From NCBI GenBank assembly GCA_910586195.1, contig CAJUHO010000012.1:1-33749 (forward strand): a stretch of DNA of 33,749 nucleotides. The letters run 5' to 3'. This stretch comes from an uncultured Bacilli bacterium (lineage in GTDB: Bacteria; Bacillota_I; Bacilli_A; RF39; UBA660). The translations under genes and the position numbers were made by a program. Under the pieces are notes generated by a model. The model saw only the letters and a list, made by a program, of their open reading frames with translations, was not told where the DNA came from and did not search any database. Shown in pieces: positions 23,913 through 31,540 of this stretch (position 1 is its first letter; every line of letters starts with the position of its first letter).

Positions 23913-23960
23913 TACACTTTTATGCAACCCCCACCGTTATTTTCATTCATTTTCGTTCAC
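23902..23960 (-). pseudogene. Displaced, decayed 5' end of rbgA
   Basis: On the minus strand, AGGAAGTGAACGAAA then ATG and a 12-codon frame MNENNGGGCIKV, then a stop. Compared with the live rbgA start, these segments are shared in the same order: AGGAAGTGAA, AATGAAT, AATAACG, AAAAGT and ATCAACTGGTA. The live protein reads MNNNEEKLPKVNINW. One nucleotide is missing before ATC, so the INW codons are out of frame. Similarity stops at the repeat. I read it as the rbgA start that existed before the element entered. With so few bases, convergent start-region similarity is possible but unlikely, given the 11-bp identity. Confidence 0.6.
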
Positions 23961-24136
23961 TTCCTATCTTCTATTACTTTTATTTCTATTCCAATAACTC
24001 CATATTTATCTTGTTCATCTTTCAAATAATATTTTTCCATATCTTTTGGATTTACTATATCATCCCTATCATATCCCATTGCTATTTTATCAAATCTTTT
24101 ACTTTCATTTAAATTCATATTATGTATTGTTTTCAT
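23957..24136 (-). CDS. Small orphan protein, 59 aa
   Basis: The ATG at 24136 opens 59 codons ending at TGA 23957. The peptide is charged and has no membrane segment (MNLNESKRFDKIAMGYDRDD in its N-terminal half, GVIGIEIKVIEDRK at its end). A weak GTGGA lies upstream. Its last codons contain the ribosome binding site of the displaced rbgA start, as the recombinase gene does for the live one. It follows the ASCH gene by 19 nt. I do not recognise it. Confidence 0.5.
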   Translation of the reverse strand: MKTIHNMNLNESKRFDKIAMGYDRDDIVNPKDMEKYYLKDEQDKYGVIGIEIKVIEDRK

Positions 24137-24155
24137 ATTTATCGTCCACTATTTC

Positions 24156-24560
24156 TTACTTTTTAACTTCATAATCATAATCCCATAAACTTAATTTACC
24201 ATTTACTTCTATAGGGCTTATTTTTTCTATATTTTCTAATTTAAAACCATATCCATCCCAATTATTTGATGTTTTATTAATAACTCCCTTATATACTACT
24301 GGATCTTTTTTTGCTAATATATTTCTTAAATCTTCATCAACTTTAACACAATCTGTAATAGTTGCTTTTGCAATTATTTGACCAACTGGATATTCTAAAT
24401 TTAGATGTTTGAATCTATCCATTGCTTTTTTATCTATACCTTTACCTGCGTGAATTAATATATCTCCACGATATTTAGTTTTCCAAGTTCTAAATTCATA
24501 TTCTTTGTAGCCTTCAGCAATTAATGTTGCCCACGGTTGCTTTATAGTTATAACTTTCAT
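24156..24560 (-). CDS. ASCH domain protein
   Basis: A 134-residue protein that is mostly an ASCH domain: MKVITIKQPWATLIAEGYKE at the start, EFRTWKTKYRGDILIHAGKG, and the strand PVGQIIAKATITDCVKV. The PUA-like fold binds RNA, and some ASCH proteins hydrolyse modified cytidines. The C-terminal part (GKLSLWDYD) is typical. The ATG at 24560 lies 5 nt after GGAGG, better than the ATG at 24572. It sits in the debris region to the right of the rbgA element, and may be cargo of an older element. Confidence 0.88.
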   Translation of the reverse strand: MKVITIKQPWATLIAEGYKEYEFRTWKTKYRGDILIHAGKGIDKKAMDRFKHLNLEYPVGQIIAKATITDCVKVDEDLRNILAKKDPVVYKGVINKTSNNWDGYGFKLENIEKISPIEVNGKLSLWDYDYEVKK

Positions 24561-24585
24561 TTTTACCTCCATTAATTTTTTTCAT

Positions 24586-24823
24586 TCATCGATAAAAATT
24601 TTTCAAAGCACTAGTCAAACAATCTTCAGCTGTCTTGTCAGTATCTGAAAACCTTATTCTAATTAATTTTCCTTTTACTTTAAATATATACGGATTTTTT
24701 GTCTTCATTAAAAACTCTAATATTCTTTCATTACTAGACTTTCTTCTGTCTATTTTTATATCTTTTATTTCATCTACATCTTTCTAATTTTTCTGCTAGT
24801 TCCTTTAAATTATATTTATTCAT
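24586..24823 (-). pseudogene. Frameshifted small mobile-element accessory gene
   Basis: A good start (GAGGTAGAAT then ATG at 24823) gives MNKYNLKELAEKLERCR and a stop. In the next frame it continues DVDEIKDIKIDRRKSSNERI, then LEFLMKTKNPYIFKVKGKLI and RIRFSDTDKTAEDCL, to TGA at 24586. Removing one A in the GAAAG run joins them into 78 residues. The NPYxFxxxG...F.DT pattern is reminiscent of small proteins found beside recombinases in gut Bacillota elements (DUF6870 or TnpW-like), but this is only memory of the pattern. It is broken by a single-base insertion. Confidence 0.6.
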
Positions 24824-24886
24824 ATTCTACCTCTTTTCTATAATAATTTTATTATTTAGAAAGAAGTAATATAAATGTGTAAAATA

Positions 24887-25327
24887 CTATATATTGTCTT
24901 TTTCTCCTAATAGTTTTACCCTTTCTGCATTGTTCAGGATATTAAGTTGATACTCAGCTATGCCACTTAATATTTCAAATCTTTCTTCTTTGCTTTTCCC
25001 TTCCCTAATTAATTCGGCATTATGCGATTCTAAATTGGATAACAAAATTCTTTTTACATCACACTCTCTATTTTGATTTTCTAATTGTTTTAATCTTTCA
25101 AATTCTTTTATTAAATATAATTTGAATACTGGACTTATTGCAGAGGCAAATTCAAATGCTATATCCTTATGTGCGTATGTTCCTCCATATTTGCCACGTT
25201 TCGAATATATACCAATTGCATTTGTTTTTTCGCGCCACTCAGTAATATTAAGTGTAAAAGTATGAAGTCCGGCTCTACTTTTAAATCCGTCGAATTCGAC
25301 GGATTTAAAATTCGGATTATATATCAA
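24887..25327 (-). pseudogene. Truncated KilA-N gene
   Basis: The frame starts inside a KilA-N domain: NPNFKSVEFDGFKSRAG aligns with NQNFKGIEFETFENEAG of the intact paralogue. It keeps TNAIGIYSKRGKYGGTYAHK and FEFASAISPVFKLYLIKEFE. The first 65-70 residues are absent, and about 80 residues in the middle are also gone (FERLKQ jumps to RILLSNLESHNAELI). The ATG at 25327 has no clear ribosome binding site. The break lies about 17 nt from the 32-bp palindrome and about 30 nt from the end of the next gene. Probably an inactive remnant of an older element. Confidence 0.8.
25279..25310. repeat. 32-bp perfect palindrome in the truncated KilA-N gene
   Basis: TTTTAAATCCG and CGGATTTAAAA flank TCGAATTCGA with no mismatch. 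It spans the codons for FKSVEFDGFK. The position and register match the near-palindrome at 23569-23600, but four base pairs in the arms differ as pairs. Confidence 0.95.
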
Positions 25328-25359
25328 TATTATATTATAGGTTTTGAAATTTACAAAAA

Positions 25360-27141
25360 CTACTTTTTATGTCTACCTACCAAAAGCTCAATGGGAGATC
25401 CATCCTTTCCCATACTCTTACATTTTACAAATCCCCCTTCTGGTAAGTGTTCAAAAGAAGCCTCAAAGTTAGGAATAATAATCTCAAGACTATCCTCCTC
25501 ATTTGTAACGACTACTTTCTCACATCTTGGAGCATAGGAACCCAGCACTGCTTGTTGCCGAACAGTAGTAAGCTCACTAAAAAGTGGATTAATAACCAAA
25601 CTAACAACACTTCTAACTTCTTCTGCATCATAAGAATATTGAATGGTATTCAACACCTGATTACAAATTATCGAATCTTTTAAGTTAAAAACAGGACATT
25701 TTTTGACCAGCCGCATCTGCTGATTTTTCATCTTTTTATCATCAGTTGTCATAAGTAATACGTCCTTCTTCCAAGAACACCCACTGTCGAAACAATCAAA
25801 AAATTTATCAATCGAATGAGTCTTAAAATAGGCACTATGTGCCTTATACTCACGCTTTTTATGTAAATCAGAGTTCCCTAAATACCATAAATATCGATCC
25901 AAATAGTGGGCATCTAACTGATGAGATACAGCATGAATCGCTTTTACTTTATTCATAAACTCACGCTTATTAGAAGAAGACAAATACTGAAATAAACAAA
26001 AGAAATTATGAATATCATCTATCCTGTCAAAATCAATAAAACCATCTTCAAATTCGGCACGTAAAGACTCTACACTTTCTAAATTATAATCTTTAATACA
26101 ATTAAGTAAACACTCCCTTTTATTGGAAGAAAAATTAGAATATTGACAATTTGTAAGAAGCTGATAAATGGGTTCTCTTGTCTCATCAGAAAAATCAGAT
26201 AAATGATGGAATAGATTAGAAGGATTTCTAAGTTCATCTTCTAATAAGAAATGAATATATTGATTATCTATATTCTCTCCTAAAAAAGAAAAGAAAGAAT
26301 CTGGTGCACTGCTAAGTCTCCCAAGAAAAGAGTAAATTTCCTTACTATTATATTTTTTATCCTCATAAAAGGATTTTAAAAGAGGGAATAATTTCATCTT
26401 GGCATTTTTCGTGTTTTCCTTATCCAAAACAAACTCCAGCAAGTCGGCAAAGTCGCCACAATAAATGGAAGAATCATCCGCTATATTGGGCACTACAATG
26501 TCAATATCAGAGTACGCAAATGTAGGCTTATTAGCCTGATAACAACTAATATTCTTGTTAACAAAAGAACGAAACAATTTTGCATCAAGATTAAATAATG
26601 TACAGAAAAAATCATGCCAAGATGGTTCCGTAGACCCTAAACTCTCTACAAATTGAGCACAAGGAAAATCAGTAGCAATATATGCCAAATTATCCTGAAG
26701 CTTCTCACTACGGAAATAAGTAAGGTACTCTAAAGCAAATGAGTGTATCACAGAAATATCACACATCATTAAAGAAATTCTCTCAAAATAATCATGAGAT
26801 AAAATATCACCAAAAGAGGACTCGAAATCATCCCTATACGCCTTTTGCTTAGCAAGAATCATCGTGTTTACAAATTCACCTGAAATAACATTATTAATAC
26901 TATTAGAATCACTAACCCTATCAAGTACAGATTCTAAAAAAGTCGGGTTATAGACCTTTAATGGCATCAAGAACCACTCTAAAGTTTCCTCTGAATACCC
27001 ATGAGAAAAAATCTTAACAACAGTCTTTAATAAATCTGGCTCCTCATCAAATATTTCTCTAATTTTCTCTTCTGGAATAAAAAATCTTTCCAAAATAGGA
27101 CAAAGATTTTCAAAAATATTTGTAGTTACAACATCATACAT
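25360..27141 (-). CDS. Large orphan protein, 593 aa
   Basis: From the ATG at 27141 (GGGAGG 10 nt upstream) the protein has 593 residues. It is helical and rich in Asp, Ser and Phe, with scattered single Cys and no signal peptide or transmembrane span. Its C-terminus has a small beta-rich module (EKVVVTNEEDSLEIIIPNFE, then EHLPEGGFVKCKSMGKDG). Nothing matches a family I know. An in-frame ATG at 27195 is less well placed. The truncated KilA-N gene begins 33 nt beyond its stop, so the edge of the debris region falls there. It may belong to the host or to the accessory island. Confidence 0.7.
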   Translation of the reverse strand: MYDVVTTNIFENLCPILERFFIPEEKIREIFDEEPDLLKTVVKIFSHGYSEETLEWFLMPLKVYNPTFLESVLDRVSDSNSINNVISGEFVNTMILAKQKAYRDDFESSFGDILSHDYFERISLMMCDISVIHSFALEYLTYFRSEKLQDNLAYIATDFPCAQFVESLGSTEPSWHDFFCTLFNLDAKLFRSFVNKNISCYQANKPTFAYSDIDIVVPNIADDSSIYCGDFADLLEFVLDKENTKNAKMKLFPLLKSFYEDKKYNSKEIYSFLGRLSSAPDSFFSFLGENIDNQYIHFLLEDELRNPSNLFHHLSDFSDETREPIYQLLTNCQYSNFSSNKRECLLNCIKDYNLESVESLRAEFEDGFIDFDRIDDIHNFFCLFQYLSSSNKREFMNKVKAIHAVSHQLDAHYLDRYLWYLGNSDLHKKREYKAHSAYFKTHSIDKFFDCFDSGCSWKKDVLLMTTDDKKMKNQQMRLVKKCPVFNLKDSIICNQVLNTIQYSYDAEEVRSVVSLVINPLFSELTTVRQQAVLGSYAPRCEKVVVTNEEDSLEIIIPNFEASFEHLPEGGFVKCKSMGKDGSPIELLVGRHKK

Positions 27142-27333
27142 AATTAAATGACCTCCCAGTGCTTCTAATATAACACATATAGAAAAAAAAGACACCTATT
27201 TTACGAACTAAACCTCAAAAGTTAGGCAGTTTATAAATAGTTTCTAATTAGAGAATTGTAACCTATAATTTGCAAGAGACAGTCCTTTTACTAATACGCC
27301 ATTCACTTTAAAATTTAATATTTTTTCTTTTCT

Positions 27334-27342
27334 ATTATATCA
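27334..27342 (-). promoter_or_regulatory. Extended -10 promoter ahead of the 593-residue orphan
   Basis: TGATATAAT on the minus strand, with the TG extension, and no clear -35. The leader to the start codon would be about 185 nt. Confidence 0.4.
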
Positions 27343-27411
27343 CATTTTGCTTTATTTCATTTTTCCTTGAATCAACCTAATGCTACCTCTATTTATTCAC
27401 TTGTAAACATT

Positions 27412-27452
27412 AAAAAAGTAAGTAACAATGATTAAAAAGTTACTTACTTTTT
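27412..27452 (-). terminator. Terminator after the modular surface protein gene
   Basis: On the minus strand, AAAAAGTAAGTAAC and GTTACTTACTTTTT form a perfect 14-bp stem with a 12-nt loop, ending in a T run. It lies just after the stop at 27456. Confidence 0.8.
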
Positions 27453-27455
27453 GTT

Positions 27456-30065
27456 TTAAGAAATCGTTTCGTTAATTTCAAAACTTTTTACTAATTTAAC
27501 CGTTTTTCCATTCAAATCAACAACTGTAATTTGTATTTGATATTCTCCTTTAGGTAATTTATAATTTCCTATTTTAATATTAACTCCTTTAGCAACTGAG
27601 TTGTCAATAATGTACATTAATTTTGATGGAAGTGACCCTTCTCCAATCACAGACAATTTAATATCGTCTTGGGTAATGTTATAAAGTAGTTCTTCGCTAA
27701 ATGAAATTGCAAATGAATCATTTGTGTATTGCATATCTACTATCTCTAAAGTTGCTTCTGGATTGTTTCCTTCGTCTTTCCATTCTGGAATTTTGTAGTG
27801 GTCTACAAATCCTACTCTATAGTTTCCTACTGTGTCAACAAATAGTGCCCATACTCTTGTATCTTTTGTTACAGTGACGCCACTTAAATCAATTTCTATA
27901 GTGTTGCCGCCAGCGTTTAGTTTTTGATTTTTACTATTTATTTTTCCAGTTAAAACATCACTTGCAAATGGGGTTGTTGAGTTGTAATCGTAAATGCCCC
28001 CATTCCAATCATAGATACCATAGTATACCACTCCAGCTTCATCTGAATTGAATTTAAATTCTGCTTTGTCTTCTGAGATTCTTTTGACATTGTCCACGGC
28101 TCCTGTAATGGTTGGTGGATTTAAGTGTGTTACAAAATCTTTTTCTATGACTTGTTCCTCATTTACTTTTATTTTAATTGTATATTCGTTATCTTTATGT
28201 CCATAATTTTTTGGAATTTCTATGATATATGTTAGTAAGTCTGGGCTTACATAAAAGGTAGCATCTTTTATTGTTAAACTGCTATCACTTGGGCAATGAA
28301 TTTCAAAGTCTTTTAGCGTTAACTCTTTTTCGGGAATACGATTTAATTTAAACACAAAACGATTGTCTATTTCTTCCTTAGCATAAATAATTTCATATTT
28401 ACTAGGTGTTACTTCTATTTTTTGACTATTAATTTCAATTGGACCGTTTACTTTTCCAGTATTTTCAAAATATCCTTCCATTACATAATACAATTGATAG
28501 GCTACACCTGGTGTTAAATCTGTTATTTGAATATTGTTGAATCCTACTTTTACATCCGCACTGTTTCCTGTTTCTTTTATAAATTCTGGTGTTTTTGTTT
28601 CTCTCGTCGTTACTTTTTCTAAAATGTAGTAAAATTTGCCACCCTCATCAACACCATATAATTTGACTGTTGCTTCTGTGTCCGTTGTTCTTTCGGTCGT
28701 TATATTATCTAGTGTTGGATTAGCATAATCCGTAGCAAACTCTTTGCTAATTATATTTCCGTTTGGTAGAGTAATGTAAAGTGCATAGGAATCATTTTTA
28801 AAATAAGATGTGGATAATGTATATGTTTTTTGGTCTTTTGTTGTTAGTTTAAATAAGGTTATACTTTTTCCTGCGTTACAAATGACTGAGATATCTTTTA
28901 TAGATAAGTCTACCGCTTCACTGAATGTAAATGTTACACTTCCTTGAGCAGTAGAACGAACGTCTAATAGATTTATACTTTCTTCTTGACGGATTAAAAT
29001 ATTTTCTACATTTTCAGCAATTTCTTTGTTTGTTACATCAACATAAATTCTAGTGTTATTTGCTTGAATGTTTGCATTTGTTATGACACCATTTCCTGCA
29101 ACAATGGTATTTTCTCCTTTGTTGTTAAAGTTAGAAATCGCATTATTCCCATTGATTCTTATTGTACTCGTTTCTTGATTGGTCAATGTTCCTACGGGAG
29201 CATTCACCACTAAGTTTGCCTTTTTTTGATTCAAAAGTTTTTCTGTACTTTGATTTACTACCACCACGCCTGTTGAGTTGATGACTATATTTTGACTAGG
29301 AATATTTACTACCACTTCTTCACTGTCATTTACTTCAATGGTTGCCACTTTATTCTCTCCATTAATTTCTACGTTTTTATTGATAGAAATAAATTCTATT
29401 TGACTATTTTGAGAAATATTAATTGTAGCACCTTCTAATGCTTTGTTTATCGTTTTGTAAACAGCTCTTCTGAAAGCAAATATTTGCATCTCTTTTTCTT
29501 TTACATATAAAGACGGAATAGTAGAATTAGTAATGTCCAATTGATACTTCCCTGGATTTTCAAGTACTAATTCCCCCTTTAATTCAATGCCATCTAAAAC
29601 AATTTTTGTATTGTTTTTTATATCTTCTGCTATGGTTAACGTTTTGTATTGTTTGCTATTCACTTTGAAAATTCCATTCACTACCATATCATTTGTTATT
29701 ACTAAATCTTCTAATTCTTCTTTTGGTTCTTCGGGTATTGTAGGTTCCTCTGGATTCTTAGATGGTCCTTCAATAGATGGTTTGTTTGAATAACTTGGAT
29801 TTGTAGGCTTTAGATTTTTATTTCCTATTTGATTTGGAATTTCCTTTTCTTCTGTTGTAGTATTTTCGTTATTATTATTTTTTTCTTCTACCTGATTTTC
29901 TTCTTTATTGATTTCTTTTTCATTTTCTTTTGTAGTAGAATCTTCTTTCTTTTCTTCTAAAACCGATTTTTGTTCTTTGCTAGTGTGACTTGTTAATAGT
30001 TTTACTCCTCCACTAATCCCTAAAATAGCTATTAAAGCAATAATTATTGTTTTTGATTTTTTCAT
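27456..30065 (-). CDS. Secreted modular surface protein with beta-helix-like and Ig/Fn3-like repeats
   Basis: From the ATG at 30065 (GGGGAG 11 nt upstream), 869 residues. A signal or anchor segment lies at about 7-25 (IIIALIAILGISGGVKL), without a lipobox. Residues 30-125 are a Lys/Glu/Asn/Pro-rich linker. Residues about 180-365 hold short Val/Ile/Asn-rich strand repeats (VATIEVNDSEEVVVNIPSQ, TIRINGNNAISNFNNKG) that look like a beta-helix. Then three SbsA-like Ig modules (FTFSEAVDLSIKDISV; FVFKLNRIPEKELTLKDFEI; FAISFSEELLYNITQDDIKL) alternate with two Fn3-like ones (GGKFYYILEK; AGVVYYGIYD). No LPXTG sorting signal is seen. Probably an adhesin or wall-associated protein. Confidence 0.75.
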   Translation of the reverse strand: MKKSKTIIIALIAILGISGGVKLLTSHTSKEQKSVLEEKKEDSTTKENEKEINKEENQVEEKNNNNENTTTEEKEIPNQIGNKNLKPTNPSYSNKPSIEGPSKNPEEPTIPEEPKEELEDLVITNDMVVNGIFKVNSKQYKTLTIAEDIKNNTKIVLDGIELKGELVLENPGKYQLDITNSTIPSLYVKEKEMQIFAFRRAVYKTINKALEGATINISQNSQIEFISINKNVEINGENKVATIEVNDSEEVVVNIPSQNIVINSTGVVVVNQSTEKLLNQKKANLVVNAPVGTLTNQETSTIRINGNNAISNFNNKGENTIVAGNGVITNANIQANNTRIYVDVTNKEIAENVENILIRQEESINLLDVRSTAQGSVTFTFSEAVDLSIKDISVICNAGKSITLFKLTTKDQKTYTLSTSYFKNDSYALYITLPNGNIISKEFATDYANPTLDNITTERTTDTEATVKLYGVDEGGKFYYILEKVTTRETKTPEFIKETGNSADVKVGFNNIQITDLTPGVAYQLYYVMEGYFENTGKVNGPIEINSQKIEVTPSKYEIIYAKEEIDNRFVFKLNRIPEKELTLKDFEIHCPSDSSLTIKDATFYVSPDLLTYIIEIPKNYGHKDNEYTIKIKVNEEQVIEKDFVTHLNPPTITGAVDNVKRISEDKAEFKFNSDEAGVVYYGIYDWNGGIYDYNSTTPFASDVLTGKINSKNQKLNAGGNTIEIDLSGVTVTKDTRVWALFVDTVGNYRVGFVDHYKIPEWKDEGNNPEATLEIVDMQYTNDSFAISFSEELLYNITQDDIKLSVIGEGSLPSKLMYIIDNSVAKGVNIKIGNYKLPKGEYQIQITVVDLNGKTVKLVKSFEINETIS

Positions 30066-30505
30066 AGTTTTTCTTTCTCCCCTCTCTATTATTTTTAATC
30101 TTTTTTGTAGAAATGTCAATTTAAATTCATTTTCTTTACATATTTTTTTAATTTTTTTATTTCTACATTTCTATTTTATTTTTGTTTGAATCAATGATTA
30201 CAAAAAATAAATACCTTTTATAAAGTATTTATCTTTCCATCCCTTATCCTCTATTACTGTCTTTCTAAGCTTCTTTATTATCCATCATTATTTTACCTTT
30301 GGGTCATTTCTAATAGTCTCCGAATTTTTAAAATTCATCTTTAGTCAATTCACCAATAATATTTATAATACTAAAATAATACTCACTTTTTATTAGTAAT
30401 ATTAAAAATCTTTTAATAAAAATATATAAGATCTAAAATCGAAGAAAGTTCTTACTTATAAAGTCTTGTATAGGATTACGACAAATTGTAATTCCTCCAT
30501 TCACC
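30066..30505 (-). other. 440-nt gene-free gap downstream of lepB
   Basis: No gene is supported here. Beside lepB, GGAGG (30494-30498) is a good ribosome binding site, but every frame after it closes within about 18 codons. It may be the left-over start site of the gene that once followed lepB, possibly rbgA. At 30201-30233 there is a terminator-like stem (see that entry). The remainder is AT-rich, with short stop-broken coding-like fragments. Confidence 0.5.
30201..30233 (-). terminator. Candidate terminator of the rplS-lepB transcript
   Basis: On the minus strand, ATAAATAC and GTATTTAT form an 8-bp stem with a 10-nt loop, then TTTTTTG. It is AT-rich and 270 nt beyond lepB, so it is only moderately supported. 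Confidence 0.5.
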
Positions 30506-31012
30506 TTACTTTTTGGTTCCCCATCTTGAAAATGGATATACAGTAAATGTAGCGTGTCCTTCTATCCTTTTTCGAGGAATGCAACCTAACACTCTACTGT
30601 CTAAAGAATCCATACGATTATCCCCCAAAACAAAATAACAATCTTTCGGAAGTTTTTTCATACTTAAATCTGACAAGTTAAAGTCATCCGTTTTTTTGTG
30701 AGAAAAATTTTCCTTTAATACTTTTCCATTAATATACAGTTTATTATTTTTATATTCGACATGCTCTCCTGGTAATCCAATGACTCTCTTAATAATATCC
30801 TCATTATCTAGATGCACAACAACAATGTCAAAACGCTTTATTTCTTTAAAACGGTAGCTTAATTTATCAAGTAACATCACATCTTGGTCTTGTAATGTTC
30901 CCATCATGGACGGACCATTTACTCGAATAGGAGAAACTATAAAGAATTTAACAAGAATTACAATCAATAATACAATAGCATAGGGCCATATTTCTTTTAC
31001 AATTTTTTTCAT
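30506..31012 (-). CDS. lepB: Signal peptidase I
   Basis: A 168-residue protein with one N-terminal membrane anchor (YAIVLLIVILVKFFIV) and the catalytic dyad Ser35 in NGPSMMGTL and Lys75 in DIIKRVIGLPGE. Box E, LGDNRMDSLDSR, follows near residue 130. It cleaves signal peptides of exported proteins on the outer face of the membrane. It follows rplS by about 30 nt, as in many Bacillota, where rbgA comes next. Here rbgA is 10 kb away, beyond the accessory block. Confidence 0.96.
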   Translation of the reverse strand: MKKIVKEIWPYAIVLLIVILVKFFIVSPIRVNGPSMMGTLQDQDVMLLDKLSYRFKEIKRFDIVVVHLDNEDIIKRVIGLPGEHVEYKNNKLYINGKVLKENFSHKKTDDFNLSDLSMKKLPKDCYFVLGDNRMDSLDSRVLGCIPRKRIEGHATFTVYPFSRWGTKK

Positions 31013-31044
31013 ATTAATATACAGAAAAAATAAGGTATCTGCCC

Positions 31045-31389
31045 TTATTTTTGTCCTCTTTCTTTAATTTTGTATCGACCAACATAATCTTTTAAGAATC
31101 CTAACTTAGCACGTCGTACTTTTCCTTTACGTACTACTGTAATCTTATCAATTTTTGGTGAATTTACAGGGAAAATTCTCTCTACTCCAACTCCTGCTGA
31201 TACTTTACGAACTGTAAAAGTTTCTGAAATAGAACCTCCCTTTCTTCCAACAACAATTCCTTCAAATGCTTGGATACGTTCTCTTTTACCTTCAATGATT
31301 TTTACATCTACACGAACCGTATCACCTACACGAAATTCAGGAATATCATTTCTCATTTGTTTTTGATTAATTTTGTCAATTACATTCAT
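31045..31389 (-). CDS. rplS: 50S ribosomal protein L19
   Basis: A 114-residue protein with the usual L19 body: IPEFRVGDTVRVDVKIIEGK, RERIQAFEGIVVGRKGG, VGVERIFPVNSPKIDKITVV and AKLGFLKDYVGR near the end. The ATG at 31389 follows GAGG by 8 nt. An ATG at 31449 would add 20 residues that belong to the leader. L19 sits at the 30S-50S bridge. The gene has its own promoter and a leader hairpin, and is followed by lepB. Confidence 0.97.
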   Translation of the reverse strand: MNVIDKINQKQMRNDIPEFRVGDTVRVDVKIIEGKRERIQAFEGIVVGRKGGSISETFTVRKVSAGVGVERIFPVNSPKIDKITVVRKGKVRRAKLGFLKDYVGRYKIKERGQK

Positions 31390-31415
31390 TTGATTTTCCT
31401 CACTTTCTTTTAACC

Positions 31416-31450
31416 AGTGATCATATAAATCCAGTCTACAGCGGATCACT
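31416..31450 (-). promoter_or_regulatory. Leader hairpin of rplS (possible L19 leader)
   Basis: AGTGATC and GATCACT form a 7-bp stem around a 21-nt loop in the short untranslated leader, shortly before the rplS ribosome binding site. The position suits the Firmicutes L19 leader, but I cannot match its consensus from memory. Confidence 0.5.
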
Positions 31451-31466
31451 TTTTTTGACGTTAATA

Positions 31467-31496
31467 ATTATAACACAAGGTTATCAAAAAACACAA
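31467..31496 (-). promoter_or_regulatory. Promoter of rplS-lepB
   Basis: TTGTGT (31491-31496), an 18-nt spacer and TATAAT (31467-31472) on the minus strand, with the leader hairpin just downstream. Confidence 0.65.
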
Positions 31497-31540
31497 GAAG
31501 TTCTTTACTTTTTACAAAATATTTTGATATATAGTCATTT

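Noticed and set aside
27244..27320. Short frame with the protein-like peptide NGVLVKGLSLANYRLQFSN in the leader of the 593-residue gene
   Set aside because: It has no ribosome binding site and only a GTG start. It could be a relic or a leader peptide, but nothing supports translation.
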